Positions 1 through 15,415 of a DNA stretch of 49,662 nt are shown piece after piece. Both the position numbers and the translations under genes were made by a program. Position 1 is the stretch's first letter; the number at the start of each line of letters is the position of its first letter. The DNA is from Phaeoceros laevis (lineage: Eukaryota > Anthocerotophyta > Anthocerotopsida > Notothyladales), in NCBI GenBank assembly GCA_049999765.1, contig JBNGIQ010007708.1:1-49662 (forward strand), written 5' to 3'. The notes under the pieces are model-generated. The model was not told where the DNA came from. It saw only the letters and a program-made list of their open reading frames with translations, and searched no databases.

Positions 1-930
1 AATGGCACCTTGTTATCCTTCCCGAAGGAAGATTTTGAGGAGAAGTCCAAATATTATTACACTCTCGGAGATCCAAATAAGATAGTTGTTTATGCGAAGT
101 TTCAAAGTTGTTCAAGTTTCTTCTTTTTTTTAGTGAAGGAAAGTTGTTCAAGTTTCGCAAATTGTACAAAGCCAGTTTATCCAGTTGAAAGAAGGATCTT
201 CAGCCTAAAAGGTGAGTCCAAGCTTTCCATCAGATAAACTCTTAATGGTTTAACTTAAGAGATTGGTTGAGGTAGTTACGTATACATGGCATTGCGAGAA
301 ACGCACAACGATGAAAGAGAAGACCCAAGTTACTCTTTGTTAGGGCAATTCTTCATTGAGATAGCTACAATAGTACAAGATATGGCTAAGGATATGATAG
401 ACTTTGCTTCTGCTGCAACCACTGTGAGTGCCTGCTTCTAGAGATGAGGTTGGCATGACTACCTGCTTAGCATAGACATCCATCAAGTACTCTCTTTAGG
501 GCAACACCAATAGGGCGGCGTGCTCGATCCCCATGCGGAGTCAGCATAGCATGACCCCCCCTACTACTACTACTAGAGTTAGAATGGCATGTTAGTAGAT
601 AGTTTTTGAGTGTTGTATTCTCATACAAAGTTAACCAACTATTATTTTTAGTCTAATAGCATCTGTAAGAATTTGGTCTCCAGAAGTCTAAATTTTAGAT
701 TCTGGGCACAATAGGATGTGTCTTGGAGTTCTAGGTTCATGGTGGAGAGGCCAAAGCCTATGTAAGAGTATAAGTGGATTGGTACTGGAAGTGCATGATC
801 TCCTGCTACCTTCCTAGCTCTCTTTGGATATACATATTTTGGTTATTGGTCTAGGCGTATAGTGACGCTTCTTTTTTCTTCCTCTTTTGGTGGTCCTCCT
901 AGATAGCTTGTTGCTTACTATTTTGCCAAC
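1..930. other. AT-rich stretch without a confident gene
   Basis: A frame is open from the left edge to position 237 on the plus strand (it contains FPKEDFEEKSKYYYT). It could be the end of an exon from a gene outside the window, but I do not recognise it and it soon becomes low complexity (poly-Phe/Ser). A 51-codon ORF at 286-441 has no supporting feature. The rest looks like intergenic sequence and the promoter of the secreted-protein gene at 931. Confidence 0.3.
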
Positions 931-1419
931 ATGAAGAGGGCCACAATGATGTTGCTTCATATTCTTATGATGTTTGGAGTTTTCGTATATGGCTCCAATG
1001 CTTTCGGAGGCGCATTACCCAGTAATGCACTTCCAATCACGAGCATCACAATTCAAGGTAATTCTTATCACTGAACTTCTCCTTCCGATGCTTTCTTAGG
1101 TGCATACTTGCTGAAATAACTCTATAAATTTGTGCCAATATTCAATGCTTCTCGTTCCATTGCAGAACCACTTTGCCCTGTGACCAACGGGGAAGACTTC
1201 AGCAGTTTGAATAAAGCATGGGCAGTTGTTGACAGAGACTTTTGGGAGGACGAAACTGTGATTTGTGGTCATTCAGTGACTGTTACCAACGTTGAGCCTA
1301 CGACTGGTAGATGTTTGGACGAGACAACTCAAGATGTACATATTTCGGAAGACATATGGGCCTACTTGTTTCCAGGTCCAGCTGATCATACTACTACTCG
1401 GGAAATCTGTGTGTATTAA
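931..1419 (+). CDS. Small secreted cysteine-containing protein, two exons
   Basis: Exon 1 is 931-1057 and exon 2 is 1166-1419; GT-AG junction, phase 1, about 127 residues. The N-terminus MKRATMMLLHILMMFGVFVYG is a clear signal peptide, so the product should enter the secretory pathway. The mature part has four cysteines and a motif CP..NGEDFSSLNKAWAVV, and ends ISEDIWAYLFPGP....REICVY. The same layout and endings recur in the minus-strand gene at 16194-16828, which argues that both are real and paralogous. The CG...V.V...C...ISEDIWAYLF pattern faintly resembles the double-psi beta-barrel of plant natriuretic-peptide/EG45 proteins, but too weakly to name it. Function unknown; an apoplastic role is inferred from the signal peptide alone. 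Confidence 0.65.
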
Positions 1420-4024
1420 ACTTTGATCGATCCAGGCCTCTAAAATTTTGGACAAATATTGTTGACTCTAGAGACTTAATTAAGGCAAAGCCTTTGTGGT
1501 CTTGCTTGGTGATGTGATGTTGATGAGTAAGTAAAACATGTATCATAGCGTCAGATTATCAAAACTACTTTGTTGAAAGATCGAAATGCTTAAATCTTTA
1601 ATAGCGAATCCTACAAAGTCTCTCATAGCAAAAGGTTAATGGTTAGGATGTTTCCAAAGTCATGGTGGCCAGTTCCTCTCTATAAGCATGGCAGAGTACC
1701 AATGTAAACACGATGCGCACCATTTCCGTTTCAACCAACTGGAGTCCCCATAGTTACATGTTCAGGGTGCTCTGGTCAATATGTAAAACGCAACCTTCTG
1801 CCTCGTTAGAATGCCTTTTAACATGTGAAAGTCTCTGAACACGGGGACTAGGTAGGGACCAGGTAGCTCCCAGGGAAGGCTAGTGCTCAGTAGTTTGGCC
1901 TGCTGAGGTGCGTGGCTTGTGAATTCGAATAGGCTCTTTGGGATTTGAATAAAGAGCAACATCCGGAGGATGTCTGCGAGTCTGGTTAGCTGTGCGGGCG
2001 GGCTCTTAGGAGGTAGGGGGCCTAGTGCTGTGTCCTGGGTTTGATCGAGGATTTGAAACAGGGTTGCAGAAGTGAGATCCGGCCAGGTGTCAATGTGGAT
2101 TAGCTGGCACCTCCTTGCGTTTTCCCCACATCATGCATCATGGCACAACCATGATTCCACAGCTTACACATCGGGTGGGTTGCTAATTCATCAACACCAG
2201 GTCATGCTGGGAAAACGCTTCAACCCGGTTGACTGTCAGTAGTCTCTCACGTGGTGAAGTCCTCCCTTCCTAACCAGGCAGAGGATAGCACATGCTTGCA
2301 TGCAGCGACTGCATTAGGGCAGGATTCGGAGAATCAGGAATAGGCAGGTAATTGCAGTAAGAAGACACAGAAGTCCCGTTTGCCTACTGGGTTGACAGGA
2401 ACCTTGCCAGGTTTAGCAAGACCACCTAAAAATGCGCAAAAAATGTAGCTTCCATCAATGGAACTTGATGAGGCTCGTGTCAAGTTCCGTTGATGGAAGC
2501 TCTTTGTATTTCATTTGCACCAGCCAAAATGTGGAATCATTTCTGTAGACTCAGACCGTCACTGTGCTTGGCGTCCTTCATATGCTTGCTATTTGGGTCG
2601 ATGCAGCAGATATTCTGACAGAGTTATCACCTCTACACAGAGAGAGCGGTGCGTGGATCTTCAACACTCGAGGTATTGCCACTGTTTTAGTAGGTAGGTC
2701 AATAGCTGAGTCTCCCGGAAGGTGGAGTTTTACAAATTGACCAACAGCACCACCAGCACATTGTTACAGTTTAGCTGGCTTATACTACTCCCAGTACCAG
2801 CTGCTTTTCTTCACTATCTGCCCATGCAAGATCTGCTATCCTCAGTCAGGTGTGACATACCTTAGCGCGCAAAGTCGCTTGACACACTTCCTTACAAGAA
2901 AATGTGGTGACTTCGAATACATTGTCTGCAGTTTATGGCGAGCAATGACTGCAGCTTAGCAAGCAAGGACTGTGTCAAAAAGCTCTTCATATGTACAGTA
3001 CTGTGCAAAGAGAAGGAATCGTTACAGCTAATTCTCTGACAGGTTTGGACGCCTCTTGCAGGCATGGACAATGGTAGGTGTACAATCTGTACTTCAGGGA
3101 ACGTCTGCAAAGAGCAACTCATCAAAGCATGCTAGCAGAATGATTGATAGACTTTCCAAAGCGCAGAGAGCAGGTCATAACTTTCTTACTCTTGACAGGT
3201 GTGTGCAACAAGCATCACTCCCCATTCTGTGACAATGTATACCTGCTTTTAAGAAATGCTGCAACGGATGGACATGGCTGGCCAGCTGAGCCAGTGCCGA
3301 CCTCATCTGCGGCGTGCCAAGAAGAACATTCTCACCTCCCACTAAGAAAAAAAGTAGAATGGACATCCCCACAAATATCTTGCTGGGCACCAGACACTCA
3401 CTCCACGCATGGATATCGATGATGCAGGTACAGGCGAACAAATCTTAATCATAGCCCTTCTTAACTGTCAACAACCCACAGCGGCTCTGATTTCCCAGCC
3501 GGGAATTATGCCGCCCGTGTCCTGCAATCATATGCGCGGCACGGAACGGCTCCTACGCACAATGCCGCCGGTCTGCAAGACAGTGAGTACTGGAGTTGTC
3601 CTGACAGAAGAAGGCCCCTGAAAAGAAAATCTGCGTGTTTCAGAGAATCGCTCGAGGAAACAACGAGTTAGGGTCCAAGGGGGCCCCGACAGGTCCAGCA
3701 GGCGAGCGAACTCGTGCGATCGTTCGACTTCATCCGCTCCCCCTGTCCCGGCCGGCTCGTTCCACGGGGTTATGAATCGGGTCGAAGAATCATGTGACAG
3801 AGTCTGGCTGGTGCTACCTTCGAATGTGCTTTTCTGCAGCAACTACGCTGTCAACTGTTGCGTAGAGCTGAACGTAACAGGAAACTGGGGTGAGCTTGGG
3901 GAGATGCTATGGGCGTCTTTCGTGCAATCAGCTAGCTGTTCACAATCGGCCTAAAGCCTAAATCTTCCTGCCCTGCCTTGCTTGCTCGAGCTCTAACACC
4001 ACTGCAAGTCAATGAATATCGCAG
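1420..4024. other. Intergenic region and MAPK upstream region
   Basis: About 2.6 kb with no coding region I can support; the ORFs are short, overlap on opposite strands and match nothing I know. It contains a near-perfect hairpin at 2447-2501, listed separately. The last 400 bases become GC-richer and probably hold the promoter and 5' UTR of the MAP kinase gene. Confidence 0.5.
2447..2501. repeat. Short hairpin: 22-bp inverted repeat with 11-nt loop
   Basis: The left arm 2447-2468 (AGCTTCCATCAATGGAACTTGA) and right arm 2480-2501 are reverse complements at 21 of 22 positions. The one difference would be a G-U wobble if the plus strand is transcribed. The loop is 2469-2479. No protein-coding feature overlaps it. 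It could be a small-RNA hairpin, a terminator-like fold or a tiny mobile-element remnant. Confidence 0.6.
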
Positions 4025-7972
<3,948 letters not shown>

Positions 7973-8545
7973 CATTAAGTATTGTCGTGGGAACCTACTT
8001 GTTTGGACTCTGGAGTGCTATGACACTTTGATATTTACAAATGAGGCTTGTTCAGACCGCAGCATGCGCCAGTGGGAGCTACTTACATCGTGCACATTCT
8101 CCTTCTGTATGTGTGGGCGAGGTGGAGTCGGGTGGAGGGACAGGCTATGAGGGCAGGAGGAAGATGGGGCATGATGAATTTCGAACCTTGAGTGGATGGG
8201 GCATGGCCGCATTGTAGGGCTGGCTTATTAGGCGGTGCAGCAGGCGGGCCCCACATGCCCAAGTGTTTTTTGAGGGCAGCCCATGTGGGGACAGGTGTCC
8301 AGGACCGATGCAGCCGGTGGTCTCAAGGCTAGCCGGTGCCAATTTGCCCTGGCCACATTGGTCCATTGGTTTGCCTTGTAGACGAACGGTGGGCAACAGA
8401 CCAGCGTGGATCGAGGACAAGTGTTCGGCCAAGCTTTGGATGGAAGACAAGTGTTGCGCTCACCGAACTCTGCGATTTGCATTTCCTTCGGGATTTTGCT
8501 GTCTTGTCATTTGCAGCGTGTGCTCTATCCTCCCACGCCATCGCC
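7973..8545. other. Intergenic: MAPK 3' region and PWD promoter/5' UTR
   Basis: There is no gene I can support here. The PWD reading frame stays open upstream to 8336, so an earlier start cannot be excluded, but the ATG at 8546 begins a better transit peptide. Confidence 0.5.
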
Positions 8546-11500
8546 ATGGTCGCCGTTACCGCCCCTCAGCGCGGCGCACTTATTGTTGCCAGTGGCAATG
8601 CCGATGCTGCTAACCACTCCGGATCCAGGGCTATGGCCAGGCTCATCAATCCCTCGGCCCGCGCACTCTGGAGGCGAGGTGACTCCAGTCGATTCTTCAG
8701 CTCTTGCTGCACCTCCGACACTCGCGCAAGGTGTGAATGGACCATTGTTTCGGCTTGTAGAGCTCCTAAAAGCATGCATGGTTCATCTCCGAGCGGAAGT
8801 GGGGTACCGACTTGCTTGCAATTGTGTGCTTGGTTTTGAACACTGGTTTTTCCAGGTCCACACCCTTACTGGTCCGCTGCCAACGCGAGAAGGTGAAGCT
8901 CCGGTTGAGAGTGGATCACCAAGTGCAGTTCGGGGAGCATCATGCGCTCATTGGCTCAGCTGAATCGACTGGGTCCTGGCAGGACCGCGTTGGAATGATT
9001 TGGACGCCAGACGGCTGGGTGGCAGACATTGAGGCGACTGCAGGCGAGGCGTTCGAGTTCAAGTATGTCATTGTGTCAGGCGATGGCCAGGTGGTCTGGG
9101 AAAGTGGTCCGAATCGGACCTTGGAGTTGCCATCTCAAACTGGTGATTTTGAGGTTGTGTCTCACTGGAACCAGACCCAAGAGCGCATTGCCTTCGCTTC
9201 CCGGTCACCCTCTTCTCAGGAGTCATCGAGCGGTGACAACGGGGATTCCAAATTGGACGATCATGAGGACTTGGGAAATGGAGGAGTCACATCAACCCCA
9301 CACTTGGAGCCCACGGCCTTTGTGCAAGGGTGGCAGGGCAAGGAAGCCTCTTTCATGAAATCCAACCAACATTCGGGGGACCGTCAGGGGAAGTGGGATT
9401 CTACGGGCTTGGAAGCTCCTGCTGTAAAAGTTGTGGAGGGGGATCGTGGTGCCAGTAACTGGTGGCGAAAGGTATTACCATGTTTGAACCACTGGAATCT
9501 TTGAGTGTTGCTGATTGTCAATCATCTAAGGCTCATCATCAAGTTCTTTGGCCGTATTTTGTGATCAGTTGGAGGTTGTCCGCGATCTCATTGCTAGCGA
9601 CGTCGGGAGAACTGATCGCCTGGGGTCACTGGTCTACTCCTCCATCTATTTGAAGGTACGTCGTATGTGTATTTCTCATTGTGGGAAGAGTACGTTTTAG
9701 TTTTCAGTACTGATGTTTCCTGCCGTGCTGCTGGCTCTCCCTTCACGTAAGGGCAGTGGATCAATACAGGTCAAATCCAGTGCCGTGAAGATGGTAGCCA
9801 TTATCGTCCAAACAAGCACGCGGAGATCTCGCGGCTCATTTTCAAAGAGCTGGAGCGAATTGTCGCAGATGAGAGTGTTACGCCGAAGGCAGGTCGTCGA
9901 ACACCTTGAATCAAAGCCCCCCCAAAACTTCTGTTTTCTGGAAAGTTTGAAAAAGTTTCGCAGTTGGCTATTTTTGCAGGAGCTTATTGTCGCTAGGAAA
10001 ATCCATCCCAACTTGCCAGCGTTCAAATCCGAGTTCACTGCTGCAGTGCCTCTCACTAGGATACGAGACATTGCCCATCGAAACGACATTCCACATGACC
10101 TAAAGGTCTGAACCATGTCTTTCTTAATCTGCTCATTCCGCAAAGAGTACAAGGCTTGTCTTGTGCACATGCGCTTGCTGAAGCAGAACTGGCTGATGAG
10201 ATCTGCAGCAAGAAATCAAGCACACTATCCAGAACAAGCTGCACCGAAATGCGGGCCCAGAGGATTTAGTGGCAACTGAGGCATTGTTAGCCCGAGTCAC
10301 GAGAAACCATGGAGAATACAGTGAGGCCTTTTTGGAGCAGCTGAAGATTTTCTACAAAGAGTTAAAAGATTTTTTTAATGCAGGAAAGTAAGTCTGCGTT
10401 GGGTTTTCTGTGAGCGCTTTGTCATTGCATTAAGTAGACTTTTGCAAGGTTTGGTCGGAAATAGCTGTTTTGATTGAAGGTCCTTGTCACTTGAGGGTCT
10501 TTCCACGTGTGCATTGCTTGACGCATTTATACCTTTTTGTAGAATGTTGTGCATCATACTTCCTTATTCGCCCATGCCATCACTCTGGACTAATGCAGCT
10601 TGACGGAGCAATTGGAAGATGTTCGACCTTCTCTTGATGAACACCAGTCTTCAGCACTTGAAAATTTTCTGACCACGAAAAGAGTAAGTTAGTTGTTGGG
10701 TGGAAACACGTATTCTGTCTCCCCTTGCTGTTCAAAGGTCTAGGTGGGTCACTTCTGGACTAAGTCTGTTCATGTGGGTGTCCCAGAAGTTGGATGAGGA
10801 TGGTGGGGGCGCCAACTTGTTACTAGGAACACTTCATGCCCTCACACAACTACGGGCAGGTCTTGTAAAAGGTTTGGAGAGTGGACTACGGAATGATGCT
10901 TCTGATGACTCTGTCGCCATGCGGCAAAAGGTCAAGATCGGCCAATTAATCATCTGTTATTCACGTTTTATCTGTCAAGCAGTCCCCTTATCTGAGGTGG
11001 TAATGTCTGCAGTGGCGATTGTCTGAAATTGGGCTGGAGGATTACTCTTTTGTCCTATTGAGCAGGTCTGGAACTTCATGCCATACACATTCAGCTGTGT
11101 GCTCATGGAACTCAGCAAGGACGTGGATTTTTTTTTGCCAGTCTAACAAGGTCTCTTTTTGGCAGATTCTTGAACACACTAGACAGTGCAGGAGGTGTAA
11201 ACTGGCTAGTTAGTGAGGCTAAGGGTGGGAACGTTGCAGCCTGGAATGATTCCTTGGGTGCTACTATCCTTGGTATTCGTCACCTAGGCTTGTCCCGATT
11301 CCAGCAACCAGAGTGTCTTGCCATAGAGAATGAGCTCACAATGTGGCAAGCTTCTGGAATTCCGCAAGTCAGAGGTAAGCAGATTTCTGTGTTTTATTGG
11401 CTCCAGCATGCCAGCACAGCAACACATGGGAAGCAGATGTGTGGATCTAGGGTCTCTTTGGCTGGCATGAAATGGTGTGGTAGTTTTAAGACTGCTAACA

Positions 11501-13679
11501 AATATTCTAGAATGTAGTTTGTTAGTCCTGTGGTGGCATTTATGCAGTAAAACACTGGCGTTTCTAAGCTGACTCCTTGTGCTGCTTTGTAAACATCAAA
11601 CTTGCCAGGAAGTAACGATGGCACTAGGGTCTGGGCATTGAGATTGAAGGCAACTCTCAACAGAGCACGACGTCTTGCTGAGACTTTCTCCGACGCTATT
11701 CTGCAACTATTTCCAAAGCGTGTGGAGGTATCCGCACTCAACCGCAGACTAGGTGTGGCCTTCTTAGTGCATCAAAATCGAGGCAGCCCACTTCTATAAT
11801 GGAATTGTTGTCCTTCAGGAATTGGGAACAGCGTTAGGTATCCCAGAGAACACAATTTCTACATATGCTGAGGCTGAGATTCGTGCAAGGTACTATAAAA
11901 GACCGATGTTGTAACAAGTAGACTGGAGATGCTGTTGGGTGCTTCATGGTATATCACATTGATATGAACCCTGGTGTGGGCTCCTTCCGGACATAGTGTG
12001 GTGTTTCAGCTTGCCAAGCTTTGTTCTCTGCTCTTGAAAGCTGTACGGTGTGTCACTGGTGAGGAGGGCTGGGATACCTTAATGCCTGGGACGGTGCATG
12101 GCACTTTGTTAGAGGTACTTCTGGGCATGTAACCTACTATTTTTTGGCACCTGGAATGAATTGTTTATCTTTCGTCTGCTTACTTGCTGGTATGTCAGTG
12201 CAGGTAGATCGTATCGTACCAGGTTCCGTCCCACAATCAATCAAGGGGCCTGTTATCCTTCTGGTGAAGGAAGCTGATGGCGATGAGGAGGTACATTTGT
12301 GATACTGTTCAAAACGCAGGAAATTCTGCACAGTACCTAGGATATGTGCAATAACTGCTATGTCTGTCACATGTATTGAACAGTCTTGTCTGGAATTCTG
12401 TCAGGTAAAAGCAGCAGGTCGTAACATAGCTGCTGTGGTGCTTCAGCATGAGCTCCCTCATCTATCACATCTTGGGGTTCGGGCACGCCAAGTAAGCTTC
12501 GGGAGTACGCTATGATTTGGCACGACACTGATTTCCTGTTTGACAAGTCGGTGTCTTTGCAGGAGAAGGTGGTCTTCGTCACATGCGATGATGAAGAAAA
12601 GATTTGTGATTTACGAGCTCTGTGTGGCCAGTCCATCAGGTACTCGTCAGTCTGTACGTTTTGCCTTTCTGTTTTTGGTGTATCGTGAGCCGTCCTAAAC
12701 ATCCTTACCACATGACTCATGTAGAATTGAGGCTACACCGGAACATGTGCATGTATCTCCTCACAACGAACCAATCAGGCCAGACAAGGAGTTGATCGAT
12801 GTGACCGCAAAACTCTCTGCCGACAAGACGGTAGGTGGCAAAGATGCTCCAGGCTCGAAAGGCGCTAGAAGCACAATAAACCCGGTGAAATTCAGCAAGG
12901 TGCGATCATTGGCATAGCAAGATAGATTTTCATTTGACCACTTTTGCGCGGAAGCTATATAGGAACCATTAGCGGTTGGGAACAAGGGAAATAATAGTGC
13001 GTTGTATTGCTTGTATGTCCAGGCTGCTGTGGCCTTGGAGCTGGTAAATGCTGTGACAGAGACAGCAGGTGCGAAAGCCGCTTATTCTGCAAAGTTGGCG
13101 GCACTGGCTGAGCAGGCCTCTAGAGGTAACACCCCTGTCGTAGCTTAGCCCGTTGTGCAGCTCTCTTCTCATTTTGACTAATGTTAAGACGTGATTGGCA
13201 GTGGTCAGTGACCAAGGTGTTCCAGCAGCGTTTAAAGTTCCCAAGGGAAAAGTTATCCCCTTTGGATGTATGGAGGAAGCGTTGTCGGCAACTGGTAAGT
13301 TGAGACAGTTCGAAGAACTGTTGGATCGTGTCGAAACTGCCCAGTTAGAAGGTGGGGAGCTGGATAAAGTTTGTAATGCGCTGAGGGAGCTCGTCTCCGA
13401 GCAAAGACCACCTGCATCAGTGACACGCAACATAGCAAGAGGTTTTACGGAGAATGCCAGGCTCATTGTGAGATCTAGCGCAAATGTGGAGGACTTGGCT
13501 GGCATGTCAGGTGCTGGACTGTATGATTCTATTGCCAATGTCAGAGCTGCGGAAGAGGAAAGTTTTGGGCAAGCGGTTGCTGGGGTGTGGTCATCTCTTT
13601 ATACTCGACGAGCGGTTTTGAGCAGGAGGGTCGCAGGGGTTAAACAGAATGATGCAGCCATGGCAGTCTTGGTCCAGGA
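8546..13679 (+). CDS. PWD: Phosphoglucan, water dikinase (PWD/GWD3), cut by assembly gap
   Basis: Plastid enzyme that moves the beta-phosphate of ATP onto pre-phosphorylated starch (C3 position), enabling starch breakdown. Nineteen exons: 8546-8730, 8856-9471, 9569-9655, 9757-9888, 9980-10105, 10209-10387, 10599-10683, 10787-10930, 11013-11065, 11166-11374, 11609-11727, 11819-11889, 11997-12114, 12204-12290, 12405-12491, 12563-12639, 12725-12899, 13023-13125 and 13202 into the gap; about 1043 residues visible. In order: Ser/Arg-rich transit peptide, CBM20 (about 65-165, with WESGPNR), the PWD middle region, phosphohistidine site [13 protein letters not shown], and nucleotide-binding part with [15 protein letters not shown]. 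Intron 4 needs a GC donor (AAG|GCAGGT at 9889) to keep frame. Adding a tail the length of the second copy gives about 1185 residues, close to the Arabidopsis protein as I recall it. The 3' end lies in the N gap. Confidence 0.92.
13007..13679 (+). repeat. Left copy of a partial PWD duplication (exons 18-19)
   Basis: This segment covers the end of intron 17, exon 18, intron 18 and the first 478 nt of exon 19. It recurs after the gap at 13780-14454. Introns as well as exons match, so this is a DNA-level duplication rather than a retrocopy. The left copy keeps [13 protein letters not shown], which is the residue set I recall from other plant PWDs. Confidence 0.85.
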
Positions 13680-13779
13680 NNNNNNNNNNNNNNNNNNNNN
13701 NNNNNNNNNNNNNNNNNNNNNNNNNNNNNNNNNNNNNNNNNNNNNNNNNNNNNNNNNNNNNNNNNNNNNNNNNNNNNNN
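13680..13779. other. Assembly gap of exactly 100 N
   Basis: One hundred consecutive N, the usual placeholder for a join of unknown length. It sits between two similar PWD 3' segments, so the true distance and the missing 3' end of the first copy are unknown. Confidence 0.99.
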
Positions 13780-13797
13780 TTGCTCTTGTATGTCTAG

Positions 13798-14878
13798 GCT
13801 GATGTGGCCTTGGAGCTGGTACATGCTGTGACAGAGACAGCAGGTGTGAAGGCCGCTTATTCCGCAAAATTGGCGGCACTGGCTGAGCAGGCCCCTAGAG
13901 GTGACACCCATGTCGTAGCTTAGCCCGTTGTACAGCGCCCTTCTCATTTTTGTTAATGTTGTGGCGTGATTTGCAGTGTTCAGTGACCAAGGAGTTCCAG
14001 TAGCGTTTAAAGTTCCCAAGGGGAAAGTTATCCCCTTCGGATGTATGGAGGAAGCGTTGTCATCAAGTGGTAAGTTGAGACAGCTCGAAGAACTGTTGGA
14101 TTATGTCGAAACTGTCCAGTTAGAAGGTGGGGAGCTGGATACAGTCTGTAATGCGTTGAGGGAGCTCGTCTCCGAGCAAAGACAACCTGCATCAATGATA
14201 TGCAACATAGCAAAAGGTTTCACGTTGAATGCCAGGTTCATTGTAAGATCTAGCACAAATGTGGAGGACTTGGCTGGCATGTCAGGTGCTGGACTGTATG
14301 GTTCTATTGCCAATGTCATGGCTGCGGAAGAGGAAACATTTGGACAAGCGGTTGCTGGGGTGTGGTCATCTCTTTATACTCGACGAGCAGTTCTGAGTAG
14401 GAGGGTTGCAGGGGTTAAACAGAATGATGCAGCCATGGCAGTCTTGGTCCAGGAGCTGTTGACGCCAGAGTTAAGTTTTGTCCTGCATACTGTAAGTCCA
14501 ATTGACCGAAATGCCAAGGTGGTCCAAGCAGAACTAGCGGTTGGATTGGGAGAAACGCTGGCGTCAGGTACGAAAGGCACTCCTTGGCGACTAGAGTGTA
14601 ACAAATTTGACGAAAACGTGAAGATACTGGCGTTTGCGAACTTCAGTGACGAATTGTATGTGCAACATGGCGGTGTAGCCAACGGGAAGATGCTCTCTCG
14701 AGTTGTTGACTACAGCAAGATCCGTCTTTCTGCAGAGGCTAATCACTTCAAACACATCGGTCAACGCCTAGCCGCCATAGGTCATTTCTTGGAACAGAAG
14801 TTTGGGACTGCTCAAGATATAGAGGGATGTGTGGTGGGCGATGATATATATATTGTACAAGCCCGACCGCAACCCTGA
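13798..14878 (+). CDS. Second, diverged copy of the PWD 3' exons
   Basis: Exons 13798-13900 and 13977-14878 encode the C-terminal part of PWD, ending ..CVVGDDIYIVQARPQP and a stop, which is the usual PWD terminus. Compared with the left copy, exon 18 differs at 4 of 34 residues and the shared part of exon 19 at about 19 of 160. Several differences replace conserved residues here (RLIVRSSAN becomes RFIVRSSTN), while frame and splice sites stay intact. It may be the 3' end of a tandem second gene whose 5' part lies in the gap, an isolated partial duplicate, or an alternative 3' end used by the upstream exons. The catalytic-His exons are absent from this copy as seen. The PWD C-terminal identity is sure; gene status is not. 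Confidence 0.75.
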
Positions 14879-15202
14879 CCAACGGAGGATTGCAAGGAGT
14901 TTTTTGCATATGAATATGACCTAGGCTGAGCAAGTTTGCCAATGCGTTGAATGAAAGTCAGATAGTAGTCAAACTACACAAGGAGATGATTTTGGATTAG
15001 AGTCACTGTCACTCTTAAAATCATAAACACTTATTGATCATGAAGAAAAGTTTGCCACAAACAAGAAACTCATAGTATATAGGAATGAGAATTCTCACAC
15101 CTTCAATCACAATTGTAAGATTGCAACATTGTTATTGGCCCTCAAAAGCTTTAAGAGGTGGAAAGAAACTAACAAGGTTTGTTGGAGCCGATGTAACAAG
15201 AG

Positions 15203-15268
15203 CTTGGAGCTGATGGAACGTAATAGAAAAAGCATCTTGGAGCTGATGGAACGTAATAGAAAAAGAAT
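15203..15268. repeat. Tandem repeat, 2 copies of a 33-bp unit
   Basis: A 30-base core starting CTTGGAGCTGATGGAACG occurs at 15203-15232 and 15236-15265 without mismatch, giving a 33-base period. Confidence 0.85.
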
Positions 15269-15305
15269 CCCGGCAAGACAGTAGTTGGACCCCTATTTGA
15301 CTAAC

Positions 15306-15415
15306 TCCCAAGTTAGTACAAAAGACCACCAACATGTAGATATATGTGGATCCCTCAAAATCCCAAGTTAGTACAAAAGACCACCAACATGAAGATATAT
15401 GTGGATCCCTCAAAA
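15306..15415. repeat. Tandem repeat, 2 copies of a 55-bp unit
   Basis: Positions 15306-15360 and 15361-15415 are head-to-tail copies starting TCCCAAGTTAGTACAAAAGA, with one difference (ATGTAGAT versus ATGAAGAT). The near identity implies a recent duplication. Confidence 0.9.

Noticed and set aside
8406-8963. 185-codon plus-strand frame, Pro/Leu-rich
   Set aside because: It is in a different frame from the PWD transit peptide and CBM20 exons, which splice in phase and match the family.
13007-14878. Reading the duplication as two alleles
   Set aside because: The copies lie on the same scaffold joined by a gap, and bryophyte gametophytes used for genomes are haploid; misjoining remains possible but allelism is the weaker explanation.
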